64,000 nt of DNA from Apostichopus japonicus (GCF_037975245.1 NC_092568.1:7857501-7921500), one strand, 5' to 3'. Positions 46,369 through 57,990 are shown, counted from the stretch's first letter. Notes: generated from the sequence alone by a model not told the origin. Numbers and translations: made by a program.

Positions 46369-46486
46369 CTAAAATGATTGGTTTGTCCTCATTGGTTGAT
46401 GGGTTGATCTCTGGGGTTGACGATAAACTCCTCTTGACTTTGCACCTCTTGGAAATTTGCTGACTGGATCCGAAGCAAAAGTTTCA
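46369..46486 (-). CDS. Terminal exon of the RNA-binding protein gene
   Basis: Acceptor GATTTTTTTCAG|TGAA. In phase 2 it reads ETFASDPVSKFPRGAKSRGV then YRQPQRSTHQPMRTNQSF and TAG. The Arg/Gln/Ser composition fits the upstream tail. Confidence 0.7.
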
Positions 46487-49400
46487 CTGAAAAAAATCAT
46501 TTTAAGGAAATTATGAGAATAAAAATAAAGAGAACAGTCTAATAAACAATGGTAACATAAACGAGGGGACTGCGGGGTCATGAATGTTACATTGACATCA
46601 TATTTTAGCTTTCTAAATTTTTCAGTTTTCAAAAACAGTTTGAGTAGAGATTCAAACTGATTAAATTATTTAAAAAGGGGTGGGCGTGGGGGGGGGGAGG
46701 GTGGGGGTGGGGGTGGCAATTCAGGTCTCTACAAGTTGGTCAGTACATGTGGGGAATAAATGTTGATGACTACAGATGACAATTCTGCAATATTAAGAGA
46801 ATTTGGCATCAATAATGTCAATTTTGAGACTATTAATGAATCTTTATAAATGAAATTTAACAACTGCTTAAAAATGAACAACTGCTTAAAAATGAACAAC
46901 TGCTTGAAAATGAATAAATCTAATAAATAGCATCAATATAACCCACAGATAATTCATTCAATTAAATTGACTGGCAAATTTTAAACATTGGGGGAAAAAC
47001 AAATGAATGTGACAAAAATTTAATTTTGTAAGCTTAAATCCCAAACTACTAGAAATACTACAATGACTTCCAACATTTCAGTATGAGGTTTCAATTTATT
47101 CACTAGATATGGAATGTCTACTTTTATTTAACGAGTGGGATTCACAGCTTTGAGAGAATCTTTGCATATTATCTTTGCTGCATACCTGCTTGCAACTTGC
47201 ACGTCAGTGAAAGTACCAAAATTCATATTGTCATGGCTATATGGCTCTTAAATTATCCCCATCCCACCACCCCCCCCCCCCCAGTTCCCCAATCCCGCTT
47301 TAAATTTTGTAAGTTAGGATCGATTTAAACTACCTCATCAACCTGAAGATACAACTCAGGTTTGTTTTTTATTTGTCTAATCTATTAATCGGCTTATTTC
47401 ATAGAAATTTAGAATCAACTAGAGTTTATCGACTGGATTGCCAACATTTATACAAAGGTTGGTTCTTGCAGGAACCTAGTTGCATATAAGAATTCTCTCC
47501 AGTACTCCTACATAAATGAATAACTTAGCCATGAAGGAGGGGTGGGAGCAGGACTTCTCAGTAGTCCAACAGATCACTGGGTGTGGAAAGAGCCCTTCTA
47601 GCTATAAACACATATTTTGTCCTATTATCTGTTTCATACTCCTATTATATTTTCTGTCCCTCTCCCTTGGATTATGACTTTGTACCCACATAAATAAATA
47701 TGTATTTCAGGAGCCAAAAGATATTATGCCCCTCCCCACCCCTCCCCAACCCCCTCCCCCAAAAAAGGAACACACTTTATAGAGTTAAGGACAAAACTAT
47801 GATATGCAGTCTTCAAATACTTATGTAGAAGATTTTTGAGCATGAGAATATACCAGCAAAAATTCTTTGTGAAGTTTGTCAGACGAGGAAAGAAACCAAA
47901 GAGATGGTACATGCAAGTTTCTAGATTACGTCACTGAGTATATTTAGCTAAAAGAAACACCACTGGAAACATAAACAAACGACAATTACTCACAAAAAAA
48001 AAAAAAGTAGAAGCGAAGAAAATAATTACGATGCAAGCAAAAGAGGAGAAAACTTAAACAAAATTGCAAAGAGATGCAAACTGAAAACAGATGGAAAAAA
48101 AACAAGGAAAAAAAGTTGCATTAGTATTTAGAAGAGTGGTGGTAGCCCACAATGATACCCAACATATGCTCTCCACCATCAATAAGAATGTTAACAAAGT
48201 CGTCAAATTTCACAAGAATGATGTAGCAGTAATTAAGAACATATGGATGTAATGTTGGAAAATACAGATATTTCCCCCTCTATTTTTGGGATGCCTACAT
48301 GAGAGATCATGAACAGGCCTGAAAGTTTAGACTATTTACTTCTTCCGAAAGGAGGCCTGCAATCGCCTTTTTTTTTTTCTCCTGCTAGTACAAAATTATA
48401 CCTTTGTCAATCCAAGGCCATTTACATTTCACATAAAATGTGCCTAGCATTCAGTCAAAGCAACAGTTATTGGGTTTCCATATGTCGAGTCCTAAGCCAG
48501 AAGAATGTCTTAAACTGACTTATCAAACTCAATTTATAAAATAAAAAAAAATTTAAATTTCCTACAAACTTTTTGATAAATCAAGTCTTTGCCACCACAA
48601 AACTGCATGTCTGTGATATAACTGCAATTGACACCACTTTTAGGTATTTACACTCTTTAGAATGTCGCAATACTCACTCTGCTTATCTGCTTTTCCTCTT
48701 TTTGTTAAACTACTCCATATTATTGCTAAACAATGTTCTTGTGACTATAAATTAAATTTTTATTTTGTTCCTTATTTAAAGGGAAAAATAGACTATTAAC
48801 GTTCCTTATTTAATAGGTACCATGTTGACTGATTCATCATCTATTCATTAGGGGTAGGAAGGGGGGAGGGTAGATGTGTGTTAATCGGAGCATGTCCACC
48901 TCAGTTTGAGTACATCTTTATACTAGTTAAGAATCAAAGCATACAGATGAAAGTATGGCGATGAAGTAGTCAAGGTTATTGTGAGAAGATACAGGAAAGG
49001 GTCGGATAAATAATGACAGCTTCTAACTTCTACTTGAAAGCAAATCAAGGCATAAAAAAAGAGACATTAACAATGACAAAAAACTGCAGGAGGGTTGAGA
49101 AGAGACGGGCGAACTGAGTAGTACGCGTTACTTACAAAATTTCAAGCGAAAACGCGACGCGTCTATATAGACTCACACAGGGTGTCACAGAAGACGGAAA
49201 AGTGTGACAAGCTGTGTAATATCACGACTGGGAGCGTATAATTAAATATATATATATGTAAACCATTGGTCTTTACCGACATACTTGCTTGTAAATGTCA
49301 CGGCGGCTGTTGTTGAATACGGTTCCCGTTTATAGCGATATGACCGTCCACCTGCCAAGTTGTCACGAATTGTAAGCCATGGACCCTGCAGCGGTAGCAG

Positions 49401-52400
49401 GCTGTAAAATCGGCCGAGATACTTACACACAGCAGCAGCCCAGTGTGCCCAGCGTCTTGTGTGTCTCTGTATACTTAATATTTGACATGGGATCTGATGG
49501 CTGCATCATATACGACAAAGTGACCTTAACTTGACTGGCTTTCATGTGCGGCAAAAGAAATGGTCCAAAACTTTCCATATTCAAAGTTGCTAACAGCATG
49601 CCCATGTCATTTCAGAAATTGGGATGATTTGTATGTGTGTGTGTGTGTGTGTGGTTTTTTTTTTTTTTTTTATCAATGCTTCCATTTCAGGTTTGGCTAA
49701 GGGAGTTTAATTCTAGATATGGTACAAGAATCTTGAGGATTCAAATATCCAGTTAATGCAGTAATCAAATAATTAAGCCCAACTTTTTCTGAAACGATTG
49801 TAGGATAATTTTGCTGTCAGAATCTACTTTGGCAATGAAAACACTGAATTCTCACTTAAAGAAGAAAGCAGCAATGATTGTTCAAACAACATTGTTCAAG
49901 AAACAAAACAATGCTCACCTTATCAAATTCTATATCACATCTGGATAAACCAGTGTTAGGCTAATCACAGGAAACCCTGCAATATAGAGATCACTGATTT
50001 GCCTAGATATGATCTGTATATGTAAGAGGCCTCCTGAACCCCTACCCACCTTTCCCCCAACCACCCCTACCCACTCTCCCCCCCCCAACCACCACCACCC
50101 CCACCACCATGTTTTGTTGTTTCATTTCTTCCTCTTCTTTGCTAAGCATTGACAGGTATTAACATCTTGTAGGCAGTTCTTTTTCCTTTCGACCATATAT
50201 GAATCCAATGATTTGAATTCTACCATACAGATCTCGTCAACCCCTGCAAATCTTTTCACAGAAGTGACCAATTTAATCTCAAGAAACCATCCAGGAAAGA
50301 ACAATAGTAATCTGAACTGACAATACTGGTTTTGACTCCATTTATTTGAAAGATTTTACATAAGATTTATCAACAACAGGCCTGTGACTAGGTTGTGAGG
50401 TTCTTACTACATAACCAACTCAGACACTATTTGTTCCTCTGCTGCTTCAATGTCACGAGGAAAGGTCAAAGTCTTGAGAAAGATAGCTACTTTACTATCA
50501 CATTAACATGAACCCTAACACTTACCACACTTTGATAGCTAAAGATACCAAACCTAACCTACAGTCATTTGCATTTAAGAATCATGGCAATAGTCATTAA
50601 TACTGTCATAAAACTGACAAGGCAAACTGTTCTGAAGTTATTTGGGGACAATATGGCCAAAGTTCCAAACAGCAAATCTTGCAAGAAGAGAAATGTTGGT
50701 TAAGAATGGCAAAAACATAATTTTGGTTGGTCAGTGACAGTATATACAAGGGCCATCCTAAGGAAACGATGCAATGAATTTGTCCTTCTGTGTTTCTGTA
50801 CATCAATATCTTTGGGTTGTTAAACTATCAAATTACTGAATTTTTTTTTTTTTCAATAACGCCCAACTTGTGACAACCTTATGACTGGTCTTCACAAGCA
50901 AATACACATAGACACTGCAGAGACTAAAACTAATGGCAAAGCTTAGACAAGGTTGCTAAATAGCAGTAAAAACTTATAAAGAAATTAAAATCCATAATCC
51001 ATAACAACAGTCTTTGGAGACGTGAGCACAATATCAGCGTCTGATGGACGATTATCTTACGGACCGTGAGACGGTTCACTCGACGTGTAAAAACTCCGGC
51101 ACGGACGAAAAAGAGTTCCACATTTATATACAACTGCTCGTTCATGTAGTAACAACCGATTCTAAATTTCAACCTTTTGACTGAAAACCGGGGGGAATAT
51201 TCCATGATGAGGCGTGACGCGATTCTGAGCAGAGACTGGTCCAAGGGTAAAAATTTCCGGAGAGAACCGACACTTGGTGACCGGAGGAGAACCATCAGTA
51301 TCTTGAGGGGCCTGCGCGCGAAGCCCCCGAGTAACGCCTGTGTGAGAAGGTTCGCGATAAAAAATAACGCTTCATTAGTTATGTCTATGATAGCTCAATA
51401 TTTTCAAAGCTTCAAAATCTGTGTCTCTCCCACCTCAATGCCACTTCATGAAAATGAAACGATGATCAATTCTGTGTCCCTATCGTTAATCAATAATCAG
51501 GACTCGTCTTAACGACCTCAATCGACTTCCAGAATTGAATTTGTATGACAAAGTCCTGAATCTTACCGGTACTGTCACAACTTTGCAAACTTCTCTGTTT
51601 ATGACATATTTGACTGTCAATATTTGTTTTGGATCTTTACGATAGTACTGTAAATGCAGATATGCTTGCATTGGATTCACTCTGTTGTGTGCATTATCAC
51701 AGACAACTCTTGTTTTCCCTTTATCAGCATAATTAAACAAACATATTTGCATTTGAAGCAATTTAGTCCCAGTGATGCAGCTAAACCCTGGAAATTTCAC
51801 TTTGAAGTTTTGAAGAATTCTATCATTTGCAATAAAATACCCAAATGTGTGGTCTAGAGTTGTGACTGAAAAAGAAACGCATGCTTTTTCATTTTTGTAG
51901 TTTTTCTTTCCTTGAACTTGAAGCCACTGTAAATCAAAAGTTAACATACAACCTGTTTGGATAACCTCATTTCAGTCAAGCTCATATGATTCATGCATAT
52001 TCATCAAGAAACTTTCTTGCTTCAAATGCTTTGCACTCCTTTAATATATAAAAGCATAGAAGAAGCCCTAATGCACCATTTACCACCAACCATCCACCAA
52101 TATTATCCAATAATAAACCCACGTAACCAGAGTTTACCATAATTTTATGATTATTTTGTGCACAGATATGAAGGGGAAAAAAAAAACACTGCGAAGAAAT
52201 GAATATCGCATGCACAGTTTGACTATAAAGGGATATGGAATGTGCACCTTCCAAAATGAATTTGTTTGTCAGGAGCAAACGTCCTTCAAACTTACGATCT
52301 CATGGGTATGTCATAGTAAGGATCCCGTCTTGAAGAGCTGTAAAGTCGGTCAAGGTAGTCGCTGGAAAGTAAAACAAGTAAGGTTTTGCAAATTGTTATC

Positions 52401-55400
52401 TAGACCCTAGCTTTCTCAACCTGTTCCATCCACCACCCTCTGAGGACAATGGAAAGTCCACGGATCCCAACACTTAAGGAGTATCACCAAAGACCTCGGC
52501 CCCTCAACGTTCGTAGCTGAGGTCAGCAAACATTTCACTTTTCTTTACCCAAGATGATATTTTCAGACTTATTCTGACTATCATGACATAAAATATAGTT
52601 CAGAAAAATGTAGAACACCCTGTGACTCATAAGCAACTTTTTATTACGCCCTCCCCTTGTGGCGCCCTTGTGGACCCCTTTACCCTCACAGATCCACAAG
52701 AGATTTTCGTTGACAGAGGTCCACAGTTCCAAGGTTGAGAAAGATGGTGCTGTACTACCAAGTGTTCCACTGTGCTAACAAACTAGAAGATGAGACTTCT
52801 TTTATGGAGGTCACTGGTTTGAATATTCATCTAGCATAATTGCTTCTTTGTTCTTTCAAAAGTAGACAAGCAAACAATAGCCAATAACATAAACTGTTTT
52901 CTGGTCGCCTTCGATGATTTACACAAAGCCACATTGACCTTTCAGTAGACATACAAAATGCGACGAAATTAATCTCTACATGAGTGGGCACTGTGAACCT
53001 GACAATGAGAGTGTTTTACACTTATCATGATAACGGCAGAGTAAATATCAAGGATATTTGGTGCAACAGACAGATCTGAAAAAGTCCCATCCCAGAAAAT
53101 CTCTGGTATATTTGACTCATGATACAAAAGTTTAAAGAAGTGAAAATTAGAGGGCTGTGATATTATCTGTTATCACATAGCAGCAAATTTGCAACTCAAA
53201 AATGGCCACTCTGCTACACAAATGCAAAAATATATAGTGCTTTCATACAGCAATGTAGTACTAACTATACTTTTTAAAATAAAATTGAGAATTGGGACGC
53301 AGACTCACCGATCAGCTGAGTACATGGATCTGCGGATTTCTGGTTCGTAGTCTCTTATGGGACTTCTGCTTCTCCTGGGGTAGAGGAGGTCGTATTCCCT
53401 GGCTGAGAGAGGCATCCGCCTACTGCACAGACAAACGGTACGAAAAAGACGCAGGAAACATCAGATACCAGCGACAAAGAATTGTAAATGCTCGATGAGA
53501 AAATTTCAATTATACAAGAATATTTCATTCCCAGTTTTGATCTCATGTTTGACCTACTGACCTGTATGGTTCATCAAGGTATCTCCTCTCATAGTCTACT
53601 TCTCTCGATAATGGCCTCCTGTAGTACGAAGCTGACCTCTCCTCCCTGTCTCTGAAGTACGGATCATCACGAAAGTCATCTCTGTAGGAACTTCTGAGAG
53701 GGCCTTGTCTCTCTCTGTCATCTCTGAATTCATCCCTGTTTCTCCATCCTTCGCTTCCTCCGCCGTTGTCTCTACCTCTACCGCGTCCTCTACCCGGTCT
53801 TCCTCTTCCCCCAGACCTGTTTTTCAACAAAGTAGAAAGTATTGTCAAGAATCTTCCACAAAATTATGACATATATACTTAGTTGTAAAGGGTAAGTGTA
53901 ATAACGATCTTTGATATCAGAATAGCAATTAAAAAGTTACTCTGATTTTTGTGTTACTTCCATGAAAGATGAATTCTTCAGACTTTTTGTTTTGGAAATA
54001 AAAATAAGTTGATACTTAGAAACGACATACTCCAATACTGACCATAAAATACAACTTTCCAACTTCACTGCATTAAAGAATACAGCAGACAGATCTATAC
54101 ATCAAACCACCTTTGCACACCATTTTCCTTATAACTGTGTACAAATCTTATAGAACACAGCAGCTATGGCCAATCATCCAGTAGTACACTTTACTCAGTT
54201 TAGTATTGAAGAGAGCAAAAGAGATCTTTCTGCTTAGGAACAGATTAAAGCACAATGCACTCCTTTTAAGTGAATCAACTGCAACAGTTTATATCTCAGC
54301 GATGAAAGTAACAAACTACAAACTGTGGTTATGACCACTGTAACCGCCCTGTCCATGAGGGCTGGTTTGTTAGCATGAGCTTAACATGACAATACAGGTT
54401 AAATGATACGAGGCAAATGATGGGCATATAACTGGGTAGCTGGGAGGTGGAATCGATATGCTTCATGGTGGTCGAACTTTCAAAACAATCTCCAGTTTTC
54501 ACATGCATGGCTCTCTAAGTCCAAAAGAGGTAAACAATAATGTACTACAAATGTTTAATTATGATGGTACTTTTTCATTTGTCAAATGAAGTGAATTACC
54601 TGTCACAGTCCCTGCTAAGGTGACCCTTGCTGCCACACTTAAAACACTCTCCTTTGCTCCCAACACCAGGCATTTTATGCACATCTGTTGTTGAAAACTG
54701 GACTTTGATTAGATTACCCATGAAGCTGGTTGAATCCAACTGTGTCACAGCCTCCTGGGCCTCTGTCTCTGATCCCATGTGCTGGAATGCCAATCAAGAA
54801 TAAACAAAATAAACAGACCCTTTATTTATTTTTTTCTTGCCTTGTTTTAACTCTTCAAAAACAGCAAAGATTCATCATTAGGTTACTGCATAATAGATTT
54901 CAAAATTGTTCCCTACAGCAGCTCTGCTTCTCTGAATTGCAAACATAGGTGGTACAGTAATATTGTGAATGGTTTCTAAATAATGTAGCATTTTGCAGTG
55001 AATCTGGTCTGATGGTGCCATATTTCATTATTTAAAACAGATACAGCAAATAATAAATAGTTACTTTAGTCCACTAAGATAGCACCACCAACAGTGAAAA
55101 TAAGGCATGAAAATACACATCATTCCCAGAAATTTCAACAAATTCAATTCTAGATGTTTCAAGTCCAAAACATGTTTGACAGTATAATATGTAGCTTACA
55201 CACAATATCATTTGGATGTTATTTTAGGATACCTGCACATTTAATGGAAAGTTATAAAATTTGAAATTACCATAATATATAATTCATGAACATCCAAAAT
55301 TTACCACTCCAGACAGAAATGTTGTTTTTCATGAAAAAGAAACCTATTCAAATAAGGATTTCAATAACACTAGTCATGACACTTTCTTGTGACCACATGA

Positions 55401-55678
55401 CCTTTTTATATTCAGCTCCATAACACAAAGCAGATCAATTCAATAACTAATGCAAATCTAAATCCAATTAAATTTCAAAATGATATAATGAAAAACAGAA
55501 AACCCTAAATCTTTCTATATAAACTTGGACCTGATTTGTTTTTACATACCACAAAGCCAAAGTTTTTGTTAGCAATGACATCACACTCTGCAACTTCTCC
55601 AAACTTTTTTAAAAGGGCCTCCAGTTCCATCCCAGTACATCCAGAGGGCAGATTTCCGATGAAAAGTTTCTTCGTCAT
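46369..55678 (-). CDS. RBM4/Lark-like RNA-binding protein: RRM, CCHC knuckle, RG-rich, Arg/Tyr-rich tail
   Basis: Core exons in coding order: 55678-55550, 54781-54600, 53816-53562, 53422-53309, 52361-52296 and 46486-46369. After the first junction (phase 0) every junction is phase 2. Without the cassette the protein has 287 residues. The RRM (about 2-73) has RNP2 LFIGNL (5-10) and RNP1 NKNFGFVHM (37-45), with the ECDVI..NFGFV signature of the RBM4/Lark/RBM14 group. A zinc knuckle C89-x2-C92-x4-H97-x4-C102 follows, then GRGRPGRGRGRGRD, then an Arg/Asp/Tyr/Ser-rich tail (DREERSASYYRRPLSREVDY and similar) to RTNQSF. RBM4 has two RRMs before its knuckle and SRSF7 has one RRM plus knuckle; this protein combines an RBM4-type RRM with the SRSF7-like order. 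It is likely a nuclear splicing or mRNA regulator; no symbol is assigned. Confidence 0.85.
46861..46914 (+). repeat. 18-bp tandem repeat, three units
   Basis: Three units of caactgcttaaaaatgaa. The third has one substitution. Confidence 0.9.
49285..49401 (-). CDS. Possible 117-nt cassette exon of the RNA-binding protein gene
   Basis: Acceptor CGATTTTACAG|C and donor AGCAA|GTATGT on the minus strand. Length divisible by three, entry and exit phase 2 like its neighbours, and the phase-2 reading is the only one open throughout: LLPLQGPWLTIRDNLAGGRS then YRYKREPYSTTAAVTFTS. The YR.REPYSTTAA stretch is in keeping with the Tyr/Arg tail. The upstream pyrimidine tract is weak. Confidence 0.4.
51567..51865 (-). 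CDS. Orphan exon-like open block, weak resemblance to AP-2 alpha appendage
   Basis: Minus strand acceptor TTTCTTTTTCAG|TCAC and donor CCG|GTAAGA bound a 299-nt block open in one phase (entry 1, exit 0). It reads TTLDHTFGYFIANDRILQNF, then ...KLLQMQICLFNYADKGK..., and ends LTVKYVINREVCKVVTVP. The phases differ from the host gene's exons, so it is not a cassette of that gene. The alternating hydrophobic pattern and the order 'G-x(n)-N-F ... L-x-L/V-Q ... V-x-V-x-x-P-V' resemble the beta-sandwich of alpha-adaptin appendages, but I see no strong identity and no partner exon. It could be a relic or part of a nested gene. Confidence 0.3.
52296..52361 (-). CDS. RNA-binding protein gene, 66-nt exon
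   Basis: Acceptor TTTTACTTTCCAG|CGAC and donor AGATC|GTAAGT. Reads DYLDRLYSSSRRDPYYDIPM then R, continuing the Tyr/Arg/Asp-rich tail in phase. Confidence 0.8.
52362..53308 (-). other. Intron of the RNA-binding protein gene
   Basis: Donor GTGAGT after GATCG, acceptor TTTCCAG. No repeat or exon recognised. Confidence 0.8.
53309..53422 (-). CDS. RNA-binding protein gene, 114-nt exon
   Basis: Acceptor TTTGTCTGTGCAG|TAGG. In phase 2 it reads RRMPLSAREYDLLYPRRSRS then PIRDYEPEIRRSMYSAD, an RS/YR-type segment. Confidence 0.85.
53562..53816 (-). CDS. RNA-binding protein gene exon: RG-rich and Arg/Asp/Tyr-rich segment
   Basis: Acceptor GTTGAAAAACAG|GTCT and donor ACAG|GTCAGT. Residues 105-188: SGGRGRPGRGRGRGRD, then DEFRDDRERQGPLRSSYRDD and YYRRPLSREVDYERRYLDEP. 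RG runs are typical arginine-methylation and RNA-contact regions. Confidence 0.9.
53817..54599 (-). other. Intron of the RNA-binding protein gene
   Basis: Donor GTAATT, acceptor GAAAAACAG. AT-rich; nothing recognised. Confidence 0.8.
54600..54781 (-). CDS. RNA-binding protein gene exon: end of RRM and CCHC knuckle
   Basis: Acceptor GGCATTCCAG|CAC completes RNP1 as NFGFV|HM. Encodes the last RRM helix and strand (AQEAVTQLDSTSFMGNLIKV) and CFKCGSKGHLSRDC. Confidence 0.92.
54782..55549 (-). other. Intron 1 of the coding region, RNA-binding protein gene
   Basis: Donor GTG|GTATGT and acceptor GGCATTCCAG. It interrupts RNP1, a common intron position in RRM genes. Nothing else seen. Confidence 0.8.
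55550..55678 (-). CDS. RNA-binding protein gene exon with start codon and first half of RRM
   Basis: ATG at 55678 in context CCCACAATGA (A at -3). Reads MTKKLFIGNLPSGCTGMELE to NKNFGFV. A splice acceptor (CATTTACAG|GGC at 55694/55693) lies just upstream, so the 5' UTR is split and its first exon lies further upstream. Confidence 0.92.
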
Positions 55679-55693
55679 TGTGGGTAGAAAGCC

Positions 55694-57710
55694 CTGTAAA
55701 TGGCAAATGCAACCAGCTTGTAAATAATGATTGAGTTCTGATAAAGTGCTATTGTTCAAGTTGGCTGTTTTGGAAGCAGAGATGTGACAGATAGTTTTGT
55801 GGAAAAGTCCTGTAACCCTAGTTATCATCTATATAACATATGGTAGACAGAATATACTTTTTTAGAATATCTCAAACCTTTGTAATCAAATTTACACACA
55901 TTGTAATGTTTGCCTACTGTGTAAAACTTTTATGAAGTTATTCTAAAGGCTAGCAATAGCTTTCAGTACATATTTATAAAGAAGATCAAGTCACAACAAT
56001 TTTATGCTCTAAGTTTTGATTAATTTTATTATCATCCATGACGACCTGCACTTTAAATTAGATAGGCTGAACAGCAAGGTTGGGTATCTGAAATATAAGG
56101 CTTACAACTAATAGGCAACTAATAAGCAAATAACAGTGACACCAGCATTTTTTTTTTATTTAACCATCACCACACAACCAATAGTGGCAATACCATAGCT
56201 ACTTAGACTATGCAAGATATTGCTTTATTGCCCTCCAAAAAACAATACACTACATCTAAATCATTATGTAGCTAACGAAAATTTTACCAAAGAATATAGA
56301 CTGGTGAACCAGTTGCACGACTGAAATTTTAAAGCCTTGCTAACTTTAATGAAATGCTGTACAGGCAAAAGTAACGTGTTGGTGGTAGGGATCAGATCTT
56401 ACCTAGGGCCTAGGCTAATACAGTAACAGTAGTACTAGTACCCCTTCCTTTATTGGTGTGATAGCATTCCTTTAATTCTGTTCCCTTGGCATGAACTTCC
56501 CTTCATAGGCAGTGGATATATAGCCATCAGACGGTTCCCGATTCCAGTTTACTATTTAGCCGTCACTTCAAAACATACCCAAAAAACCACCAAAAAAAAA
56601 ATAAAAAATAAAAAAATTAAAATAAAAAGTAAAAATTCAGAAAAATTGATAACTGCACATGTCAGACGGAAGTGACGGCTAAATAGTAAACTGGAATCGG
56701 AAACCGTCTGACGGCTATATATCCACTTCGTTCATATAATGTCTCCGAGAATGAAGATCATTTCATATGATGCTCAACCTTCCCCATTAACTGAATAGTA
56801 ATAGCCTTGGCTATATCTAGGCATATTATTAAAAATATTACATTAGGTCATTAGCCTAGGCCCTAGGGTTACCATTGGTTTGCAGCCTCTCCACCACAAC
56901 AAACGTGCATCTTTTGACAACTGAATATAATTAATATACGCCGTATCTCATCTAATGTTAGGCTTTAACTTGCTGCCGATACAAATTTATAACGACTTTG
57001 TGCGAGTCTGTCGTCAAGCCTTAATATTAGGCTATGTCCTAGTTTAATTGTTGTATTGCTAGTAAGCCTAGCGTTACAAACAAACAACGTGAACAGTTAC
57101 TTTGTCAGGCTACATGAGCCCTTACATCAACTTTCAAATTAGGTAAGGTAATATCATAATTTTCAAGACGTAATTACCTAAACAGTAGATATAACAAAAC
57201 AAATTTCTATGTAATAACCCTCCGGAGAGCTAGAAGACGGGGATTCGGTTACGTGGCCGTTTCGTATTTGAGTCGCTCTTTGTTGTCCACTATCTTATAG
57301 TTGTTGTTGTATTTCTATTACAAGCACAGTACAGAAACATGCGTAACGCAGAATGAATTTCTATGATAACCTGCCCGGTGTGTACGGGAAATATGCATGT
57401 ATTATGGTACGTACAGACGGTAGTATAGGAGTCACGCTCTTGGCAAAAATTACAAAGCCTTATGGAAAGCCATTCACGCCTAAATGAAAGCCAATATGGA
57501 TTCCCTGTTCTAGAAAACGCCACACAGCCATAGAGCATTTGTAATTGTATGTATGTATTTTAGATCTTCCTGCAGGCAGGAATTTGTGAAGAAGCCATCA
57601 TTGGTTTATCAAAGCCGCAAGCTGACCGAAGTAAGTCTCTTAGATTCATATTTAACGTCCATGATTATGAATTGTCAACAACTCTGTAACTGGACGACAT
57701 ACATTAATCT
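55694..57710 (-). other. 5' region of the RNA-binding protein gene
   Basis: Must contain a non-coding first exon, perhaps in the more GC/CpG-containing stretch near 57190-57300, but I cannot place it. Also holds the hairpin at 56511-56727. Confidence 0.4.
56511..56727. repeat. Inverted repeat with 59-bp arms (foldback MITE-like)
   Basis: Left arm 56511-56569 (agtggatatatagcc...gccgtcacttc) and right arm 56669-56727 (gaagtgacggc...ggctatatatccact) are reverse complements with two mismatches. The 99-nt loop is A-rich. No clear target duplication was found. Confidence 0.9.
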
Positions 57711-57778
57711 TGGAGTGACTCGAACTCGGGACCTTATGATTTAAGGGGACCGGCGTTAACCACTGAGCTAACACTCCA
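57711..57778 (-). tRNA. tRNA-like sequence, probably pseudogene or SINE head
   Basis: On the minus strand TGGAGTG at one end pairs perfectly over 7 bp with CACTCCA at the other. Box A TAGCTCAGTGG is exact, and box B (AGTTCGAGTCA) is close to consensus. The D stem pairs poorly. The anticodon arm (CCTT-AAATCAT-AAGG) has A rather than T at the position before the anticodon, and the length is only 68 nt. This argues for a tRNA-derived relic rather than a functional gene. Confidence 0.5.
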
Positions 57779-57943
57779 AATGTAATTATCAATCATTTAT
57801 CGATCGAAGTCTAAGGACTGGATAATCCTTTCAATATAAACTTCTGAGTGAAAGGTTTTGAACATCAGTTGGCTATACTGTTTTTTCTCTATTATGAACG
57901 TTTTCTCGTACCATCAAAAATAGTACGAAGAAAGTTGAGAGAG

Positions 57944-57990
57944 ATTCAAAGGTTTCCACCCGGGCATATCTATCAGTTTCTGTATCACTT
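57944..57990 (+). repeat. Dispersed repeat, copy 1
   Basis: attcaaaggtttccacccgg followed by gcatatctatcagtttctgtatcact is repeated at 59988. Both copies are followed at a short distance by ataagcccctt. Probably part of a SINE or MITE family. Confidence 0.65.

Larger units (their letters stand above)
46487..52295 (-). other. Large 3' intron of the RNA-binding protein gene
   Basis: About 5.8 kb. Holds a possible in-phase cassette exon (49285-49401), an orphan open block (51567-51865), an 18-bp tandem repeat at 46861, G-rich tracts near 46680, a (GT)n run at 49630-49653, and a hAT-like terminal sequence (rc CAGGCGTTACTCGGGGGCTT, near 51320-51340). The rest is AT-rich, without recognisable content. 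Confidence 0.55.

Noticed and set aside
50122-50304. Minus-strand frame ending CLAKKRKK, considered as a partner exon for the 51.6-kb block
   Set aside because: No convincing splice site and no similarity to the expected continuation of an adaptin appendage.
50930-51512. Basic open frames on both strands near 51.2 kb
   Set aside because: They overlap sequence with a hAT-like terminus (gcccccgagtaacgcctgtg) and have no coding or splice evidence.
51991-52278. Minus-strand frame with a hydrophobic stretch (GYVGLLLDNIGGWLVVNGAL), possibly a small membrane protein
   Set aside because: No acceptor in a suitable place, no relation to the adjoining open block, and a length within chance for AT-rich DNA. 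Interesting composition, but unsupported.
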